Numbered from the stretch's first letter, positions 15,451 through 23,256 are shown. The stretch is 35,947 bases of DNA from Sphaerochaeta sp. UBA5849 (GCA_002432715.1 DJGJ01000040.1:1-35947); one strand, 5' to 3'. Notes: generated by a model not told the origin, from the letters alone. Translations and numbers: made by a program.

Positions 15451-16804
15451 AACCAAACAGACTATTGTACCGGAAATCCAGTACAATCCCATCTTGCTCC
15501 GTGCGCACAGCATGGAGCTTGTTGTAGTAACCCAGTATATCCACCAGTCCGTAATGCCCATGAAGGCTCTCATTGCTGATGAGATAGTTCATGGATTTTG
15601 CCATCTTCCAGTACGACCTGCTGGCAAGTGTCCATTTCTTCAGCTTCCACTCTTCCGCTCCCAGTTGCCTGATACGGTGTTTCCGGTTTTTCCCGGACCT
15701 CCACTGTTTCCATAGGTACTGGCGTATGCGCCTCCGAATCCACTCCATCAAGCCCTTGAGGTATTCCTTGATGGCACTTCTTGCAAAGTACCCGACCCAT
15801 CCCCTCAAAATGCTGTTCAACTCCCTGATGACCGTTCCAATGCTCACTCCGCGATTGCGCTTCGTGACCATCCGTATCCTGTCCTCAAGTTTCTTCAGCT
15901 TCTTCTCGTGGGGAACGGTCCTCCCAAGTTTTCCTCTCTCGCCGTATGTCCGGAATGTGAATCCGAGGAAGGTCGAGCCTACGGCCCTCCTTGCCTCCGT
16001 CTTCTCCATGTTCACTTTCAGCTTCAGCTTCCGCTCCAGATAGCTTTTCGCGCTGTCCCTCACCCGGTAGGATGACATCTTGCTCTTGGTGAATATGTTG
16101 CAGTCATCGGCGTACCTCACGAACCGCAGTCCCCGCTTCTCCAGTTCCCTGTCGTAGGGGGTGAGATAGACGTTCGACAGCAGTGGCGACAACGGGCCCC
16201 CCTGCGGGGTTCCCAGCGCCGTCGCCATCATGCTCCCGTTGGTCATCACTCCGCTTTTCAGAAATACGTAGATGAGCCTCCTCACGTCCTTGTCGTCCAT
16301 GTGCTTGTCGATCAGCCCCATGAGGATGTCATGGTCAACCGTGTCGAAGAACTTGGACAGGTCCAGGTCAACCACGTGCCTGTATCCCTCGGACATGTAG
16401 GTCTGGGCGAGTCGGACCGCATCCTCGGCGCTCCTGCCGGGTCGGAACCCGTAGCTGAAGTCGCTGAATGTCGGTTCGAACACCGGAGTCAGTACCTGCA
16501 CAAGGGCCTGCTGGATTACCCGGTCCACTGCCGTAGGTATCCCAAGCAGACGCACCCCTCCGTTGTCCTTGGGTATTTCCCGTCGGAGCAACGGTTTGGG
16601 TTTATACGTCCGAGTGACAATCTGCTCGCGAATCAAGGCCCAGTTGGCTTCAAGGTAGGATGGGAGTTCTGTCACTTCCATCCCGTCGATTCCTGCAGAA
16701 CCCTTGTTCTGCATCACCTTCCTCACCGCCTGCTGGATGTTCGCAAGGGAAATCAGTTGTTCACACAGTCTCGTGTTCGGTCTTGACTTGTCTTCCTCTC
16801 TCAT
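15449..16804 (-). CDS. ltrA: Group IIC-type intron reverse transcriptase/maturase (outer intron)
   Basis: Intron-encoded protein of the outer intron, about 451 residues from the ATG at 16804, which has AAAGGA a few bases upstream. The frame stays open to a GTG at 16951, but that stretch includes conserved intron RNA (the GTCAGCAGA region), so the shorter start is preferred. RT blocks: NKGSAGIDGMEV, NGGVRLLGIPTAVDRVIQQAL, HVVDLDLSKFFDTVDHDILM, GTPQGGPLSPLLSNVYLTPYD, the catalytic FVRYADDCNIFTKS, KLKLKVNMEKTEAR and STFLGFTF. The maturase region has LRGWVGYFARSAIKEYLKGL. No endonuclease domain is present. The FVRYADDCNI pattern is typical of bacterial class C. The ORF is intact although its host intron is split. 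Confidence 0.92.
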   Translation of the reverse strand: MREEDKSRPNTRLCEQLISLANIQQAVRKVMQNKGSAGIDGMEVTELPSYLEANWALIREQIVTRTYKPKPLLRREIPKDNGGVRLLGIPTAVDRVIQQALVQVLTPVFEPTFSDFSYGFRPGRSAEDAVRLAQTYMSEGYRHVVDLDLSKFFDTVDHDILMGLIDKHMDDKDVRRLIYVFLKSGVMTNGSMMATALGTPQGGPLSPLLSNVYLTPYDRELEKRGLRFVRYADDCNIFTKSKMSSYRVRDSAKSYLERKLKLKVNMEKTEARRAVGSTFLGFTFRTYGERGKLGRTVPHEKKLKKLEDRIRMVTKRNRGVSIGTVIRELNSILRGWVGYFARSAIKEYLKGLMEWIRRRIRQYLWKQWRSGKNRKHRIRQLGAEEWKLKKWTLASRSYWKMAKSMNYLISNESLHGHYGLVDILGYYNKLHAVRTEQDGIVLDFRYNSLFG

Positions 16805-17277
16805 TCGTTCCTTTCTCAACCGCACCATCACTGGCAGGCTCTCGCCGTTCGGATTTGCGGATGGACCTTTCCCTTTCGAAAGGCGTTTGATTGTTTGGCC
16901 CTTTGCGTCCGTTTCCCCGGTCGCTACTACGGCCTCTGCTGACTTCTCCACATTCGTTGTTACTACGTCGTCATAAGCGATGTTGCAGCCTCGTACGCTG
17001 TGGAGACCTCACGGGATAAGTCATCATTCTTTCCTCGTTTACCCGCCTGATTTACAGATGAAGGTCACATTGCCTTTAGGATTCACTGCTTGTAGCCAGC
17101 TTGTCCGCCTCATCTGCCTACTATCAGGTTTCTGTTCGTCGGGCCACGATTTCGCTATTGCTTCTTCCCTCCCACACCTCGCGGCGTGAAACTTGCAAAT
17201 CGCTATCGGGTTCGTCGGCAACTACGTCCCTTGGGATTTCCACCCAAGAATGATGACATGCCCGTCATACTACAACA
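16805..17277 (-). ncRNA. Domains I-III (and start of IV) RNA of the outer intron
   Basis: A 473-base stretch holding the 5' half of the IIC-like intron RNA rather than a gene. Features comparable to the O. iheyensis intron include the TGGGTGGAAATCCCA hairpin near the 5' end, GCAAGTTT, and the GAAGTCAGCAGA-GCCGTAGTA segment at about 16920-16945, which matches the conserved domain III/IV border. EBS1 candidates (CCCG segments) were seen but not resolved. Confidence 0.7.
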
Positions 17278-17295
17278 CCCCGGACAGGTCCGGGG
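17278..17295 (-). terminator. Hairpin after the GH4 gene, used as IIC intron insertion site
   Basis: CCCCGGAC-AG-GTCCGGGG, a perfect 8-bp inverted repeat starting 17 bases after the GH4 stop codon. It is the upstream exon of the outer intron. The sequence that follows the intron (TACTGGAGGGC) is not T-rich, so the original element was a stem-loop rather than a full intrinsic terminator, unless bases were lost. Confidence 0.65.
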
Positions 17296-17312
17296 AGCAT
17301 ACCGCCTCTCTT

Positions 17313-18632
17313 TTACTGATACATTTCCATCATCGGCCCATGGGCCTCGATCATCTCGTCGCACATGGCCACAATGTCATCAATTGAAAGCTCGGCGGCA
17401 GTATGGGGATCGAGCATCACTGCATGATAGATATCCTCCTTCTTCCGGCTGATTGCCGCCTCGACGGTGAGCAGTTGCACATTCACATTGGTCATGTTCA
17501 TCGCCGCCAGATGCGAGGGAAGCCTGCCCACCTTGCACGCAGTGACACCATTACCGTCAACCAGACAAGGAACCTCGACACACGCATCACTATCGATATT
17601 GTCGATCAAGCCGGTATTGAGCACATTGCCGTTGATCTTGTACACCGTATTGGTCGCCACCGCTTCCATGATGTGCGAAGCATACTCGAGCGACCGCTCA
17701 TGGCTGACCGTACCCTGGTTGTGAATCTTCTTCCACTCATCCTCCCACTCGGCTATCTGGCGGATGCACCTTCGGGGATACTCGTCGAGGGGAATGTTGA
17801 ATCGGTCGATCAGAGAGGGATACCCCTTCTTGATGAAGAACGGATTGTACTCTGCATTATGTTCGCTGGACTCGGTGCAGTAATAGCCCAAATGCTTGAT
17901 GTACTCATAGCGCACCATGTCATCGTGTTTCTCGGTGGCATTCTTATGCGCGGCCCGCTTTCTGATCTCCGGGTACAAGTCGTTGCCGTCCCTGTCATGC
18001 AGGCTCAACAGCCATGCCATGTGGTTTATGCCTGCAATCTGTTCAACCCTGCCTTCCAGTTTATCCTCCATACCCAATCCCTTGAGCAAGGTTTCCGAAC
18101 ATATCTGCACACTGTGGCAGAGACCGACAGTCTTTACAGCGGTGTGCCGCAGCATGTAGGCGGTAAGCATCGCCATGGGATTGGAGTAGTTCAGCAACAG
18201 CGCATTCGGGCACACCCGCTCCATCACCCTGGCAAACTCCTCCATCACCGGGATTGTTCTCAGCGCCCTCATCACCCCCCCGATTCCGATGGTATCGGCA
18301 ATAGTCTGTCGCAGACCGTACTTCTTGGGAATCTCAAAGTCAATGATGGTCGCCGGGTCGTAGCCGCCAACCTGAATGGCATTAACCACGAAGGCGGCAC
18401 CCCGCAGGGCGGCCTCAAGCTGTCCAAGCCCGTGATAGACCACTATTCTGGCTCGCCCTTCATTGATGGTATCGTTGATGGCTTGAAGAATCATCTTCGA
18501 CTCCTCCAGCCTCTTTGCATTGATATCGTAGAGCGCCATCTCTGCATCCTGCAGAGCTTCGGTTCCCATGCAATCACCCAGCACATTGCGTGCAAACACT
18601 GTGCTTCCAGCTCCCAAAAAGGTAATTTTCAT
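17313..18632 (-). CDS. melA: GH4 alpha-galactosidase (MelA-like)
   Basis: Predicted cytoplasmic NAD+- and Mn2+-dependent glycosidase that splits imported alpha-galactosides such as melibiose or raffinose-type sugars. It has 439 residues (MelA is about 450). The Rossmann start MKITFLGAGSTVFARN binds NAD. NYSNPM (148-153) and GLCHSVQ (Cys172-His173) give substrate and metal contacts, and GINHMAW (His204) the second metal ligand. CHSV rather than CHG favours alpha-galactosidase, with alpha-galacturonidase an alternative. GGAGAAGGG precedes the ATG. A 123-base gap separates it from the MalG-type gene. It lies in an msm/raf-like operon of binding protein, two permeases, glycosidase and AraC regulator. 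Confidence 0.88.
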   Translation of the reverse strand: MKITFLGAGSTVFARNVLGDCMGTEALQDAEMALYDINAKRLEESKMILQAINDTINEGRARIVVYHGLGQLEAALRGAAFVVNAIQVGGYDPATIIDFEIPKKYGLRQTIADTIGIGGVMRALRTIPVMEEFARVMERVCPNALLLNYSNPMAMLTAYMLRHTAVKTVGLCHSVQICSETLLKGLGMEDKLEGRVEQIAGINHMAWLLSLHDRDGNDLYPEIRKRAAHKNATEKHDDMVRYEYIKHLGYYCTESSEHNAEYNPFFIKKGYPSLIDRFNIPLDEYPRRCIRQIAEWEDEWKKIHNQGTVSHERSLEYASHIMEAVATNTVYKINGNVLNTGLIDNIDSDACVEVPCLVDGNGVTACKVGRLPSHLAAMNMTNVNVQLLTVEAAISRKKEDIYHAVMLDPHTAAELSIDDIVAMCDEMIEAHGPMMEMYQ

Positions 18633-18654
18633 CGCTTCCCTTCTCCTATTATGG

Positions 18655-18668
18655 TCCTCACATGAGGA
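18655..18668. promoter_or_regulatory. Small inverted repeat upstream of the GH4 gene
   Basis: TCCTCA-CA-TGAGGA, a 6-bp perfect inverted repeat 23 bases before the GH4 start, inside a 123-base gap between operon genes. It could be an operator for an internal promoter or a small RNA hairpin. No convincing -10/-35 pair was found. Confidence 0.35.
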
Positions 18669-18755
18669 ATCTTATCGTAAAGAGATGTACCAATCACGGC
18701 ATCCCCGGCCGGAGAGCCTGACCACATCAGCAGAGACACTACATAAACACAAGCT

Positions 18756-19592
18756 CTACAACTTTCCTCCCGAGGTGGCAATTCCTTCAATGAACTGCTT
18801 TTGGAAAATGAAGTAGAGTAGGATCATCGGCACACACGCAATCAAGGATGCCGCCATGAGCTCGGGATAGTTTGCAACATACTGGCCTTTCATTTTTGCC
18901 AATGCCGAAGCCAGGACCAAGGAGTCCTTGCTGGTATTGACAATCATCGGCCACATCAGCTCCTTGTAGGCAAACACAGCCGTAAAGACACTAAGGGCGA
19001 CCAAGCTCGATTTGGTCAGGGGTGCAAGCACATACAGGAAGGTCTTGCCGATATTCAAGCCGTCGATCTTGGCTGCATCCTCCAAATCCTTGGGCAGGAT
19101 CTTGTACGCTTGGCGCATCAAGAACGTACCGAAGGCTGAGACCAATCCGGGAAATACCAAGGCAAAGGTCGTATTGGTCATTCCGAGTTTGCTGATCATC
19201 TGATACTGGGGAATGATGAAAATCTGGGAAGGAATCATCATCTGGACCAACACCAGGGAGAAGGCCAATTCAGAGCCCTTGAATTTCAGCCTGCCGAATG
19301 CAAATCCGGCCATGCTGGCGGTCACCACCGCACAGAGAATCCTGAAGAAAATCAACAACAAGGTATTCTTATACAGATTGAGAAAATTATTCGTGGTAAA
19401 GACACGGATAAAAGAGTTGAACTGGAACTGTGTGGGGAAGAACACATACGGATCGAGCTGGATGGCCTGCCCTGGCGTCTTGAACGAAGTAAGAACCATC
19501 CACACAAACGGAATAAGCATGGTCAGTGATACACCGATCAGGATTGCATGCAGCAGCAGGGAATGTATCAGGCTTCTCTTTCTCATGCGCAT
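18756..19592 (-). CDS. Carbohydrate ABC transporter permease (MalG/MsmG type)
   Basis: Inner-membrane permease of 278 residues with six membrane segments. MLIPFVWMVLTSFKTPGQAIQLDPYVFFPTQF is the standard MalG-type N-terminal part. The cytoplasmic EAA loop is DLEDAAKIDGLNIGKTFLYVLAPLTKSS. It starts 4 bases after the MalF-type gene, so the two are translationally linked. Downstream is the GH4 alpha-galactosidase. By analogy with the msmEFG-aga operon it should import alpha-galactosides. No ATPase is encoded alongside. Confidence 0.92.
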   Translation of the reverse strand: MRMRKRSLIHSLLLHAILIGVSLTMLIPFVWMVLTSFKTPGQAIQLDPYVFFPTQFQFNSFIRVFTTNNFLNLYKNTLLLIFFRILCAVVTASMAGFAFGRLKFKGSELAFSLVLVQMMIPSQIFIIPQYQMISKLGMTNTTFALVFPGLVSAFGTFLMRQAYKILPKDLEDAAKIDGLNIGKTFLYVLAPLTKSSLVALSVFTAVFAYKELMWPMIVNTSKDSLVLASALAKMKGQYVANYPELMAASLIACVPMILLYFIFQKQFIEGIATSGGKL

Positions 19593-19595
19593 CTC

Positions 19596-20492
19596 CTAAT
19601 TGTAGTGGACCCATTTCTTTTGGGCGATTATTTGTATTGCTGTGATGGCCATGATGAGAACCAGCAAAACTACGACAATCGTCGAACCATACCCAAAATC
19701 CCGTTCCACAAATGACGATTGGTAGAAGAGATATACCAATGACTGCGTTTTATACATAGCTGGATTCGACCGTTGCTCCATGACCATGAAAATGGTATCG
19801 AAGACCTGCATGGCAGCAATCATTCGGGTAACGATGACAAAGAAGAGAATCGGGGAGATCATCGGAACGGTTATATGCCGAAAGCTTTGGAAGATGCTCG
19901 CGCCGTCGAGGTCGGCTGCCTCATAATAGTCCCTGGGGACCTCCTGCAGTCCTGCAAGGAATAGGATCATGTTGTACCCGATATCCGACCAGATGCCGAT
20001 GATGGCAATTGAATACACTGCGATTGCAGGATCGGAAATCCAACTGATCTTGAGATTGAAGAGATTGTTTATCAATCCAAATTCTGTATTGTAGAGCCAT
20101 CGCCATACCATGGCGATAGCTGCCGGGGCAACCACCATGGGCAAAAAGAAAATGGTTCGATACGCTCCCCTGCCTTTGATCTCCCTATTGAGCATAACGG
20201 CAAGAACCAAGGCGATGAAAACCGAGAACGGCACCTGGACGATCGTGTATTTGAGCGTATTGATGATCGACTGCAAAACAGCTTGGTCGGAGAACAGCTT
20301 TTGGTAATTCTTCAATCCGATGAAAATATTACCCCTGCCGAAATCCCCGGTCTTGTGAAAGCTCTGGCTTATTGTGGTGATCAAGGGAATAATATTGAGA
20401 ACCGTCAAACCGACAATGGTAGGGAGGATCAGAGCCCATCCCCAAAGAAACGTTTGTGTTGCGGTTGCAGAACGTAGCGAGCGTTTTTTCAT
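19596..20492 (-). CDS. Carbohydrate ABC transporter permease (MalF/MsmF type)
   Basis: Inner-membrane permease of about 298 residues with six membrane segments. TFLWGWALILPTIVGLTVLNIIPLITTISQSF is the first segment region. The EAA loop reads DYYEAADLDGASIFQSFRHITVPMISP. The start at 20492 (MKKRSLRS) is preferred: a 26-residue longer frame would begin inside the upstream hairpin region and lacks a membrane-protein-like N-terminus. The ribosome-binding site is weak (AAGGA about 11 bases upstream), in keeping with lower expression than the binding protein. Confidence 0.88.
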   Translation of the reverse strand: MKKRSLRSATATQTFLWGWALILPTIVGLTVLNIIPLITTISQSFHKTGDFGRGNIFIGLKNYQKLFSDQAVLQSIINTLKYTIVQVPFSVFIALVLAVMLNREIKGRGAYRTIFFLPMVVAPAAIAMVWRWLYNTEFGLINNLFNLKISWISDPAIAVYSIAIIGIWSDIGYNMILFLAGLQEVPRDYYEAADLDGASIFQSFRHITVPMISPILFFVIVTRMIAAMQVFDTIFMVMEQRSNPAMYKTQSLVYLFYQSSFVERDFGYGSTIVVVLLVLIMAITAIQIIAQKKWVHYN

Positions 20493-20514
20493 GCAAAACC
20501 AATCCTTGGACAGT

Positions 20515-20540
20515 CCCGGGCGGACCAAGCGCCACCCGGG
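20515..20540 (-). promoter_or_regulatory. Intercistronic hairpin after the alpha-galactoside binding-protein gene
   Basis: A 9-bp stem (CCCGGGCGG at 20515-20523, CCACCCGGG at 20532-20540) with an 8-base loop. One position is C/A on the plus strand but G-U on the minus-strand RNA, so the stem is complete only in the operon transcript. It lies 16 bases after the binding-protein stop codon and 22 before the permease start, with no T-run behind it. Confidence 0.7.
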
Positions 20541-20556
20541 TTCGAAAGGTTGACTC

Positions 20557-21831
20557 CTACTCTTCGGCAAGAATCGCGTTCATCTGGCGGGCTGCTTCCT
20601 TGCATCCTGCTTCCATGGTCATCTCTTTGTTCCAGACCTTCAGCATAACATCAAGTACTGCATTTTCCCACTTTACCGTATTTCTGGAGAACGGGCGGAT
20701 CACCATATCGTCCTGCATATTCAAATACGCTTGCAGGTTGAACTGCGGCACACTGTTCTTCCACTGCTCGCTGGTGTTCTTGTATGCAGACATCGTGATA
20801 CCCAATTGAGCCTGCTTGAGCTGGCCTTCTTCGGAACCGAAGTACTCAACCAACTTCCAAGCATCGTCGGTGCGTGGAGAATTCTTGGCAATCGCCCAGC
20901 CAAGGCCGTTGTAAATGGAGGGACGGCGGCCGGTCTTGCTGTTCTTCGGCAGCATGGCGATATCACAATTCTTCAGGGTGTATTCATTGTCACGGAAGGC
21001 AGGAAGCATCCAAGAGCCCTGCATGGTCATGGCAATCTTGCCCGACTGCAACAGGACATCCTCACTGCTCTCAGTCATGACTGCCTGCGGAGGCATCAGA
21101 TTCTCATTGATCATCTTCTCCATCCACTGCATGGCCTCAATTGTTGCAGGCAGATCCATACCGGATTTTTTCTTGTCCTCTGACAGCACATACCCGTTGT
21201 TTCCATAAATCAGGTTGTACCAACCGGCCTGGTTGTTTGAATTCACGTTGGCAAAGCCATACACGCTGCCGTCAGCCCTGGTAATCTTCTTTGCAGCAGC
21301 ATAGAGGTCTTCCCAAGTCCAGTCGTCAGTTGGATATGCGACACCGGCCTGGTCGAACAAGGCACGGTTATACCACAGGGCGATGGTATCCACATCCTTG
21401 GGAACTGCATAGTACTTCTTGTTGTAGGTATACAGGCTCCAAATATCCTCGGGATAGTTCTCTGGATCAATGAGTGCGCTCTTGGCGATACGGTCGGTCA
21501 CATCAAGCAGCAAATCGTTGGACATATACCGCTGAGACTCATTGGAGTGCATCCAGAATACGTCGGGAAGCGATCCGCCCTGGGCACCTGCACTGAGCAA
21601 CGTCCAATAGTTGTTCCAATCCACAACCTGAATCTCGGCTGTGATGCCTGTCTTGGCTGTGAAATCATCGATGATCTTCCGAATGCCCGGTTCCTGATTG
21701 GAGTCCCAAATCATAACGGACAAGGGCTTGGAAGCACTGGCGGCTTTTGCTTTTTCAGCATCTCCGCTTGCAAACAGCAGGGCACTTACAAAAAGCGCAA
21801 CGAGCAGCAGGGAAAGAATCCTCTTTTTCAT
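20557..21831 (-). CDS. Alpha-galactoside ABC transporter binding protein (MsmE-like)
   Basis: Family 1 extracellular sugar-binding protein of 424 residues, the first gene of the alpha-galactoside operon. Its signal peptide MKKRILSLLLVALFVSALLFASG is followed by DAEKAKAASASKP, a charged, Ala-rich linker. There is no lipobox Cys. Typical family segments are GGSLPDVFWMHSNESQRYMSN, KKYYAVPKDVDTIALWYNRALFDQAG and the C-terminal NGLGWAIAKNSPRTDDAWKLVEYFGSEEGQ. AGGAGG precedes the ATG by 7 bases. The assignment to alpha-galactosides comes from the linked GH4 enzyme and MsmR-like regulator, not from the protein itself. Confidence 0.9.
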   Translation of the reverse strand: MKKRILSLLLVALFVSALLFASGDAEKAKAASASKPLSVMIWDSNQEPGIRKIIDDFTAKTGITAEIQVVDWNNYWTLLSAGAQGGSLPDVFWMHSNESQRYMSNDLLLDVTDRIAKSALIDPENYPEDIWSLYTYNKKYYAVPKDVDTIALWYNRALFDQAGVAYPTDDWTWEDLYAAAKKITRADGSVYGFANVNSNNQAGWYNLIYGNNGYVLSEDKKKSGMDLPATIEAMQWMEKMINENLMPPQAVMTESSEDVLLQSGKIAMTMQGSWMLPAFRDNEYTLKNCDIAMLPKNSKTGRRPSIYNGLGWAIAKNSPRTDDAWKLVEYFGSEEGQLKQAQLGITMSAYKNTSEQWKNSVPQFNLQAYLNMQDDMVIRPFSRNTVKWENAVLDVMLKVWNKEMTMEAGCKEAARQMNAILAEE

Positions 21832-21855
21832 ACAAATCCTCCTGATTTTTATCTG

Positions 21856-21877
21856 GTAGAGGCATAAAGACCTCTAC
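21856..21877 (-). promoter_or_regulatory. Leader stem-loop of the alpha-galactoside operon
   Basis: A 7-bp perfect inverted repeat GTAGAGG/CCTCTAC with an 8-base loop, 25 bases before the binding-protein start codon and just ahead of its AGGAGG site. It may be an mRNA 5' stabiliser or a regulator-binding site. Confidence 0.45.
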
Positions 21878-21941
21878 ACTTCTTTTGTTGTCCAAAGAGT
21901 AAGAACGCATAAGTAATTGTTTGGACATATATTATCGTAGG

Positions 21942-21953
21942 ATGGATTTCCAT
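21942..21953. promoter_or_regulatory. Inverted repeat near the alpha-galactoside operon promoter
   Basis: ATGGA-TT-TCCAT, 110 bases upstream of the binding-protein gene, next to an AT-rich stretch whose minus strand reads GATAATATAT (a -10-like element). The 243 bases from 21832 to 22074 hold no gene. The promoter of the operon should lie here. Confidence 0.4.
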
Positions 21954-22074
21954 GAAAACAATGTAGAAATGTTACCAATATATGGAAAAATGGTATGTAT
22001 AAAATTGATTCAGATGATGAAAGCAGATGGCAGAATGTATTGGGAACCTTCCAAGGGAAAGTCCCCGAAGAGCG

Positions 22075-23256
22075 TCAGCGCCTCAGCTCATCAAGCAACT
22101 GACAGCAGACCAGATACATTCTCGGGATATGGAACGGCCCTTTATACATGTTGCCCTTCAAGGGAGTGGAAAGGGTTCCGTCGCGATGGAGGTAGCCGTA
22201 CCACTCACCGAATTCTCGGTCGAGGAAGTGATCTTTGATGTACTGATGCACCGTATCGAATTGGGCAAGGTAGGCATCCTTGCCTGTCATGCTGTAAGCC
22301 ATGAGGTTGGCAATCGCCGCCTCACACTGCGGCCACCAGAACTTCATGTCGTGCCAGTACTCTGTAGCACTTCGGCCCAAGGCATCGCGGAAGTAGATGA
22401 TTCCTCCCATCTCGCTGTCCCAACCCTTGGCCCACATCCAATCGAGCATCGTGGTTCCCAGGCTCATCAGTTCAGGATCATTGCTGCGGTAGCGCGCCTC
22501 ATTGAGGATGAACCATGCACCCTCAATGGCGTGGCCGGGGTTGAGCTGGCGTCCCTCGAAGTGGTCGAGCTGCAGCGAACCGTCAGGATTGCACTGTTCC
22601 ACCACTATCTGCAGTTCAGGACGGACGAAGTACGTCTTGATCTGCTCAAGATAGCCGTCGATGCGAGCGTTGAAAGCTGCAGCTTGGTCAGGAAGTGCGG
22701 CCCTGAGTTCCTGTACGGTATTGAGCAGGATCATGGGGAGCCCGAATCCCAGGGAAGCGGTCTCGAACTTGGGAACCAGGATGCCGGGAGTGGCTAGATA
22801 CCCTTCCACCTTCAAAAGCAGGTCATACGCCTTTTGGGCATAGTCGGGACGGTTGAAAGCCCTGCTGTAGGCTGCAAAGCCAAGGATGGCGAAGGTCTCG
22901 CTGAAGACATAGCGGATACGCTTGATCACCGGCCTGCCTTCCTTGCTGACACGAAAGTACATCCGTCCGTCCGACGGATCGAAACAGTTGGCTTCGATGA
23001 AAGAGACCAACGAGTCGCAGGCACTCTTATACTCGCTGTTCTTCTCCACCTGCCGATACGCTGTGGCATAGGTCCACAAGGCCCTTCCCTGAAACCAGAC
23101 CGATTTGTCGGTATCGAGAATTGAACCGTCGCGGTCCAGAGCTGTATACATGCCGCCATGCACCCGATCCAAGCCATAGCGAAGCCAGAATGGAAGAATG
23201 TTGTCCACCAGCATATGCCGGTATTCCTGGTACAACAGGTCAGATGTTTGTTTCAT
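22075..23256 (-). CDS. AGE-family sugar 2-epimerase
   Basis: Predicted cytoplasmic sugar 2-epimerase/isomerase of the N-acylglucosamine 2-epimerase family, 393 residues, the expected length for this (alpha/alpha)6-barrel. Family motifs: FWLRYGLDRVHGGMYTALDRDG at the N-terminus, KSVWFQGRALWTYA, the catalytic-region LNPGHAIEGAWFIL (His242), and EYWHDMKFWWPQCEAAIA. Members act on N-acetylglucosamine/N-acetylmannosamine, cellobiose, mannose or sulfoquinovose, and the motifs seen do not discriminate. It is a single gene divergent from the AAC(3)-like gene and 243 bases ahead of the alpha-galactoside operon. A link to the NahK-like amino-sugar route is possible but unproven. Confidence 0.88.
   Translation of the reverse strand: MKQTSDLLYQEYRHMLVDNILPFWLRYGLDRVHGGMYTALDRDGSILDTDKSVWFQGRALWTYATAYRQVEKNSEYKSACDSLVSFIEANCFDPSDGRMYFRVSKEGRPVIKRIRYVFSETFAILGFAAYSRAFNRPDYAQKAYDLLLKVEGYLATPGILVPKFETASLGFGLPMILLNTVQELRAALPDQAAAFNARIDGYLEQIKTYFVRPELQIVVEQCNPDGSLQLDHFEGRQLNPGHAIEGAWFILNEARYRSNDPELMSLGTTMLDWMWAKGWDSEMGGIIYFRDALGRSATEYWHDMKFWWPQCEAAIANLMAYSMTGKDAYLAQFDTVHQYIKDHFLDREFGEWYGYLHRDGTLSTPLKGNMYKGPFHIPRMYLVCCQLLDELRR

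Larger units (their letters stand above)
13556..17278 (-). mobile_element. Outer group IIC-like intron of a twintron (composite)
   Basis: The outer intron runs from about 17278 (GTGTTGTAG, close to the GUGYG start) to 13556 (CTACTCGAT end). It contains RNA domains I-III (16805-17278), an RT ORF (15449-16804), domain V (15416-15450) and, after a 1,823-base interruption by a second intron, J5/6 plus domain VI (13556-13592). Domain V has the CGC-type catalytic triad and the layout of Oceanobacillus iheyensis group IIC. The intron sits directly behind a hairpin (17278-17295), the usual insertion preference of group IIC introns. Without the insert its length is 1,900 bases. The exact 5' splice site could shift by one or two bases. 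The 3' end follows the AY rule. Confidence 0.85.

Noticed and set aside
13656..16804. The two reverse transcriptases as retron, DGR or abortive-infection RTs
   Set aside because: Both have the maturase region after the RT domain and are each followed directly by a group II domain V. No template/variable repeats or msr-msd structure were seen.
16804..16951. GTG at 16951 as the start of the outer-intron RT
   Set aside because: The extra 49 codons read through conserved intron RNA, and a ribosome-binding site precedes the ATG at 16804.
17403..18665. Long plus-strand open frame (420 codons) over the GH4 gene
   Set aside because: It is antisense to a clear GH4 glycosidase with intact motifs, and its translation shows no recognisable family.
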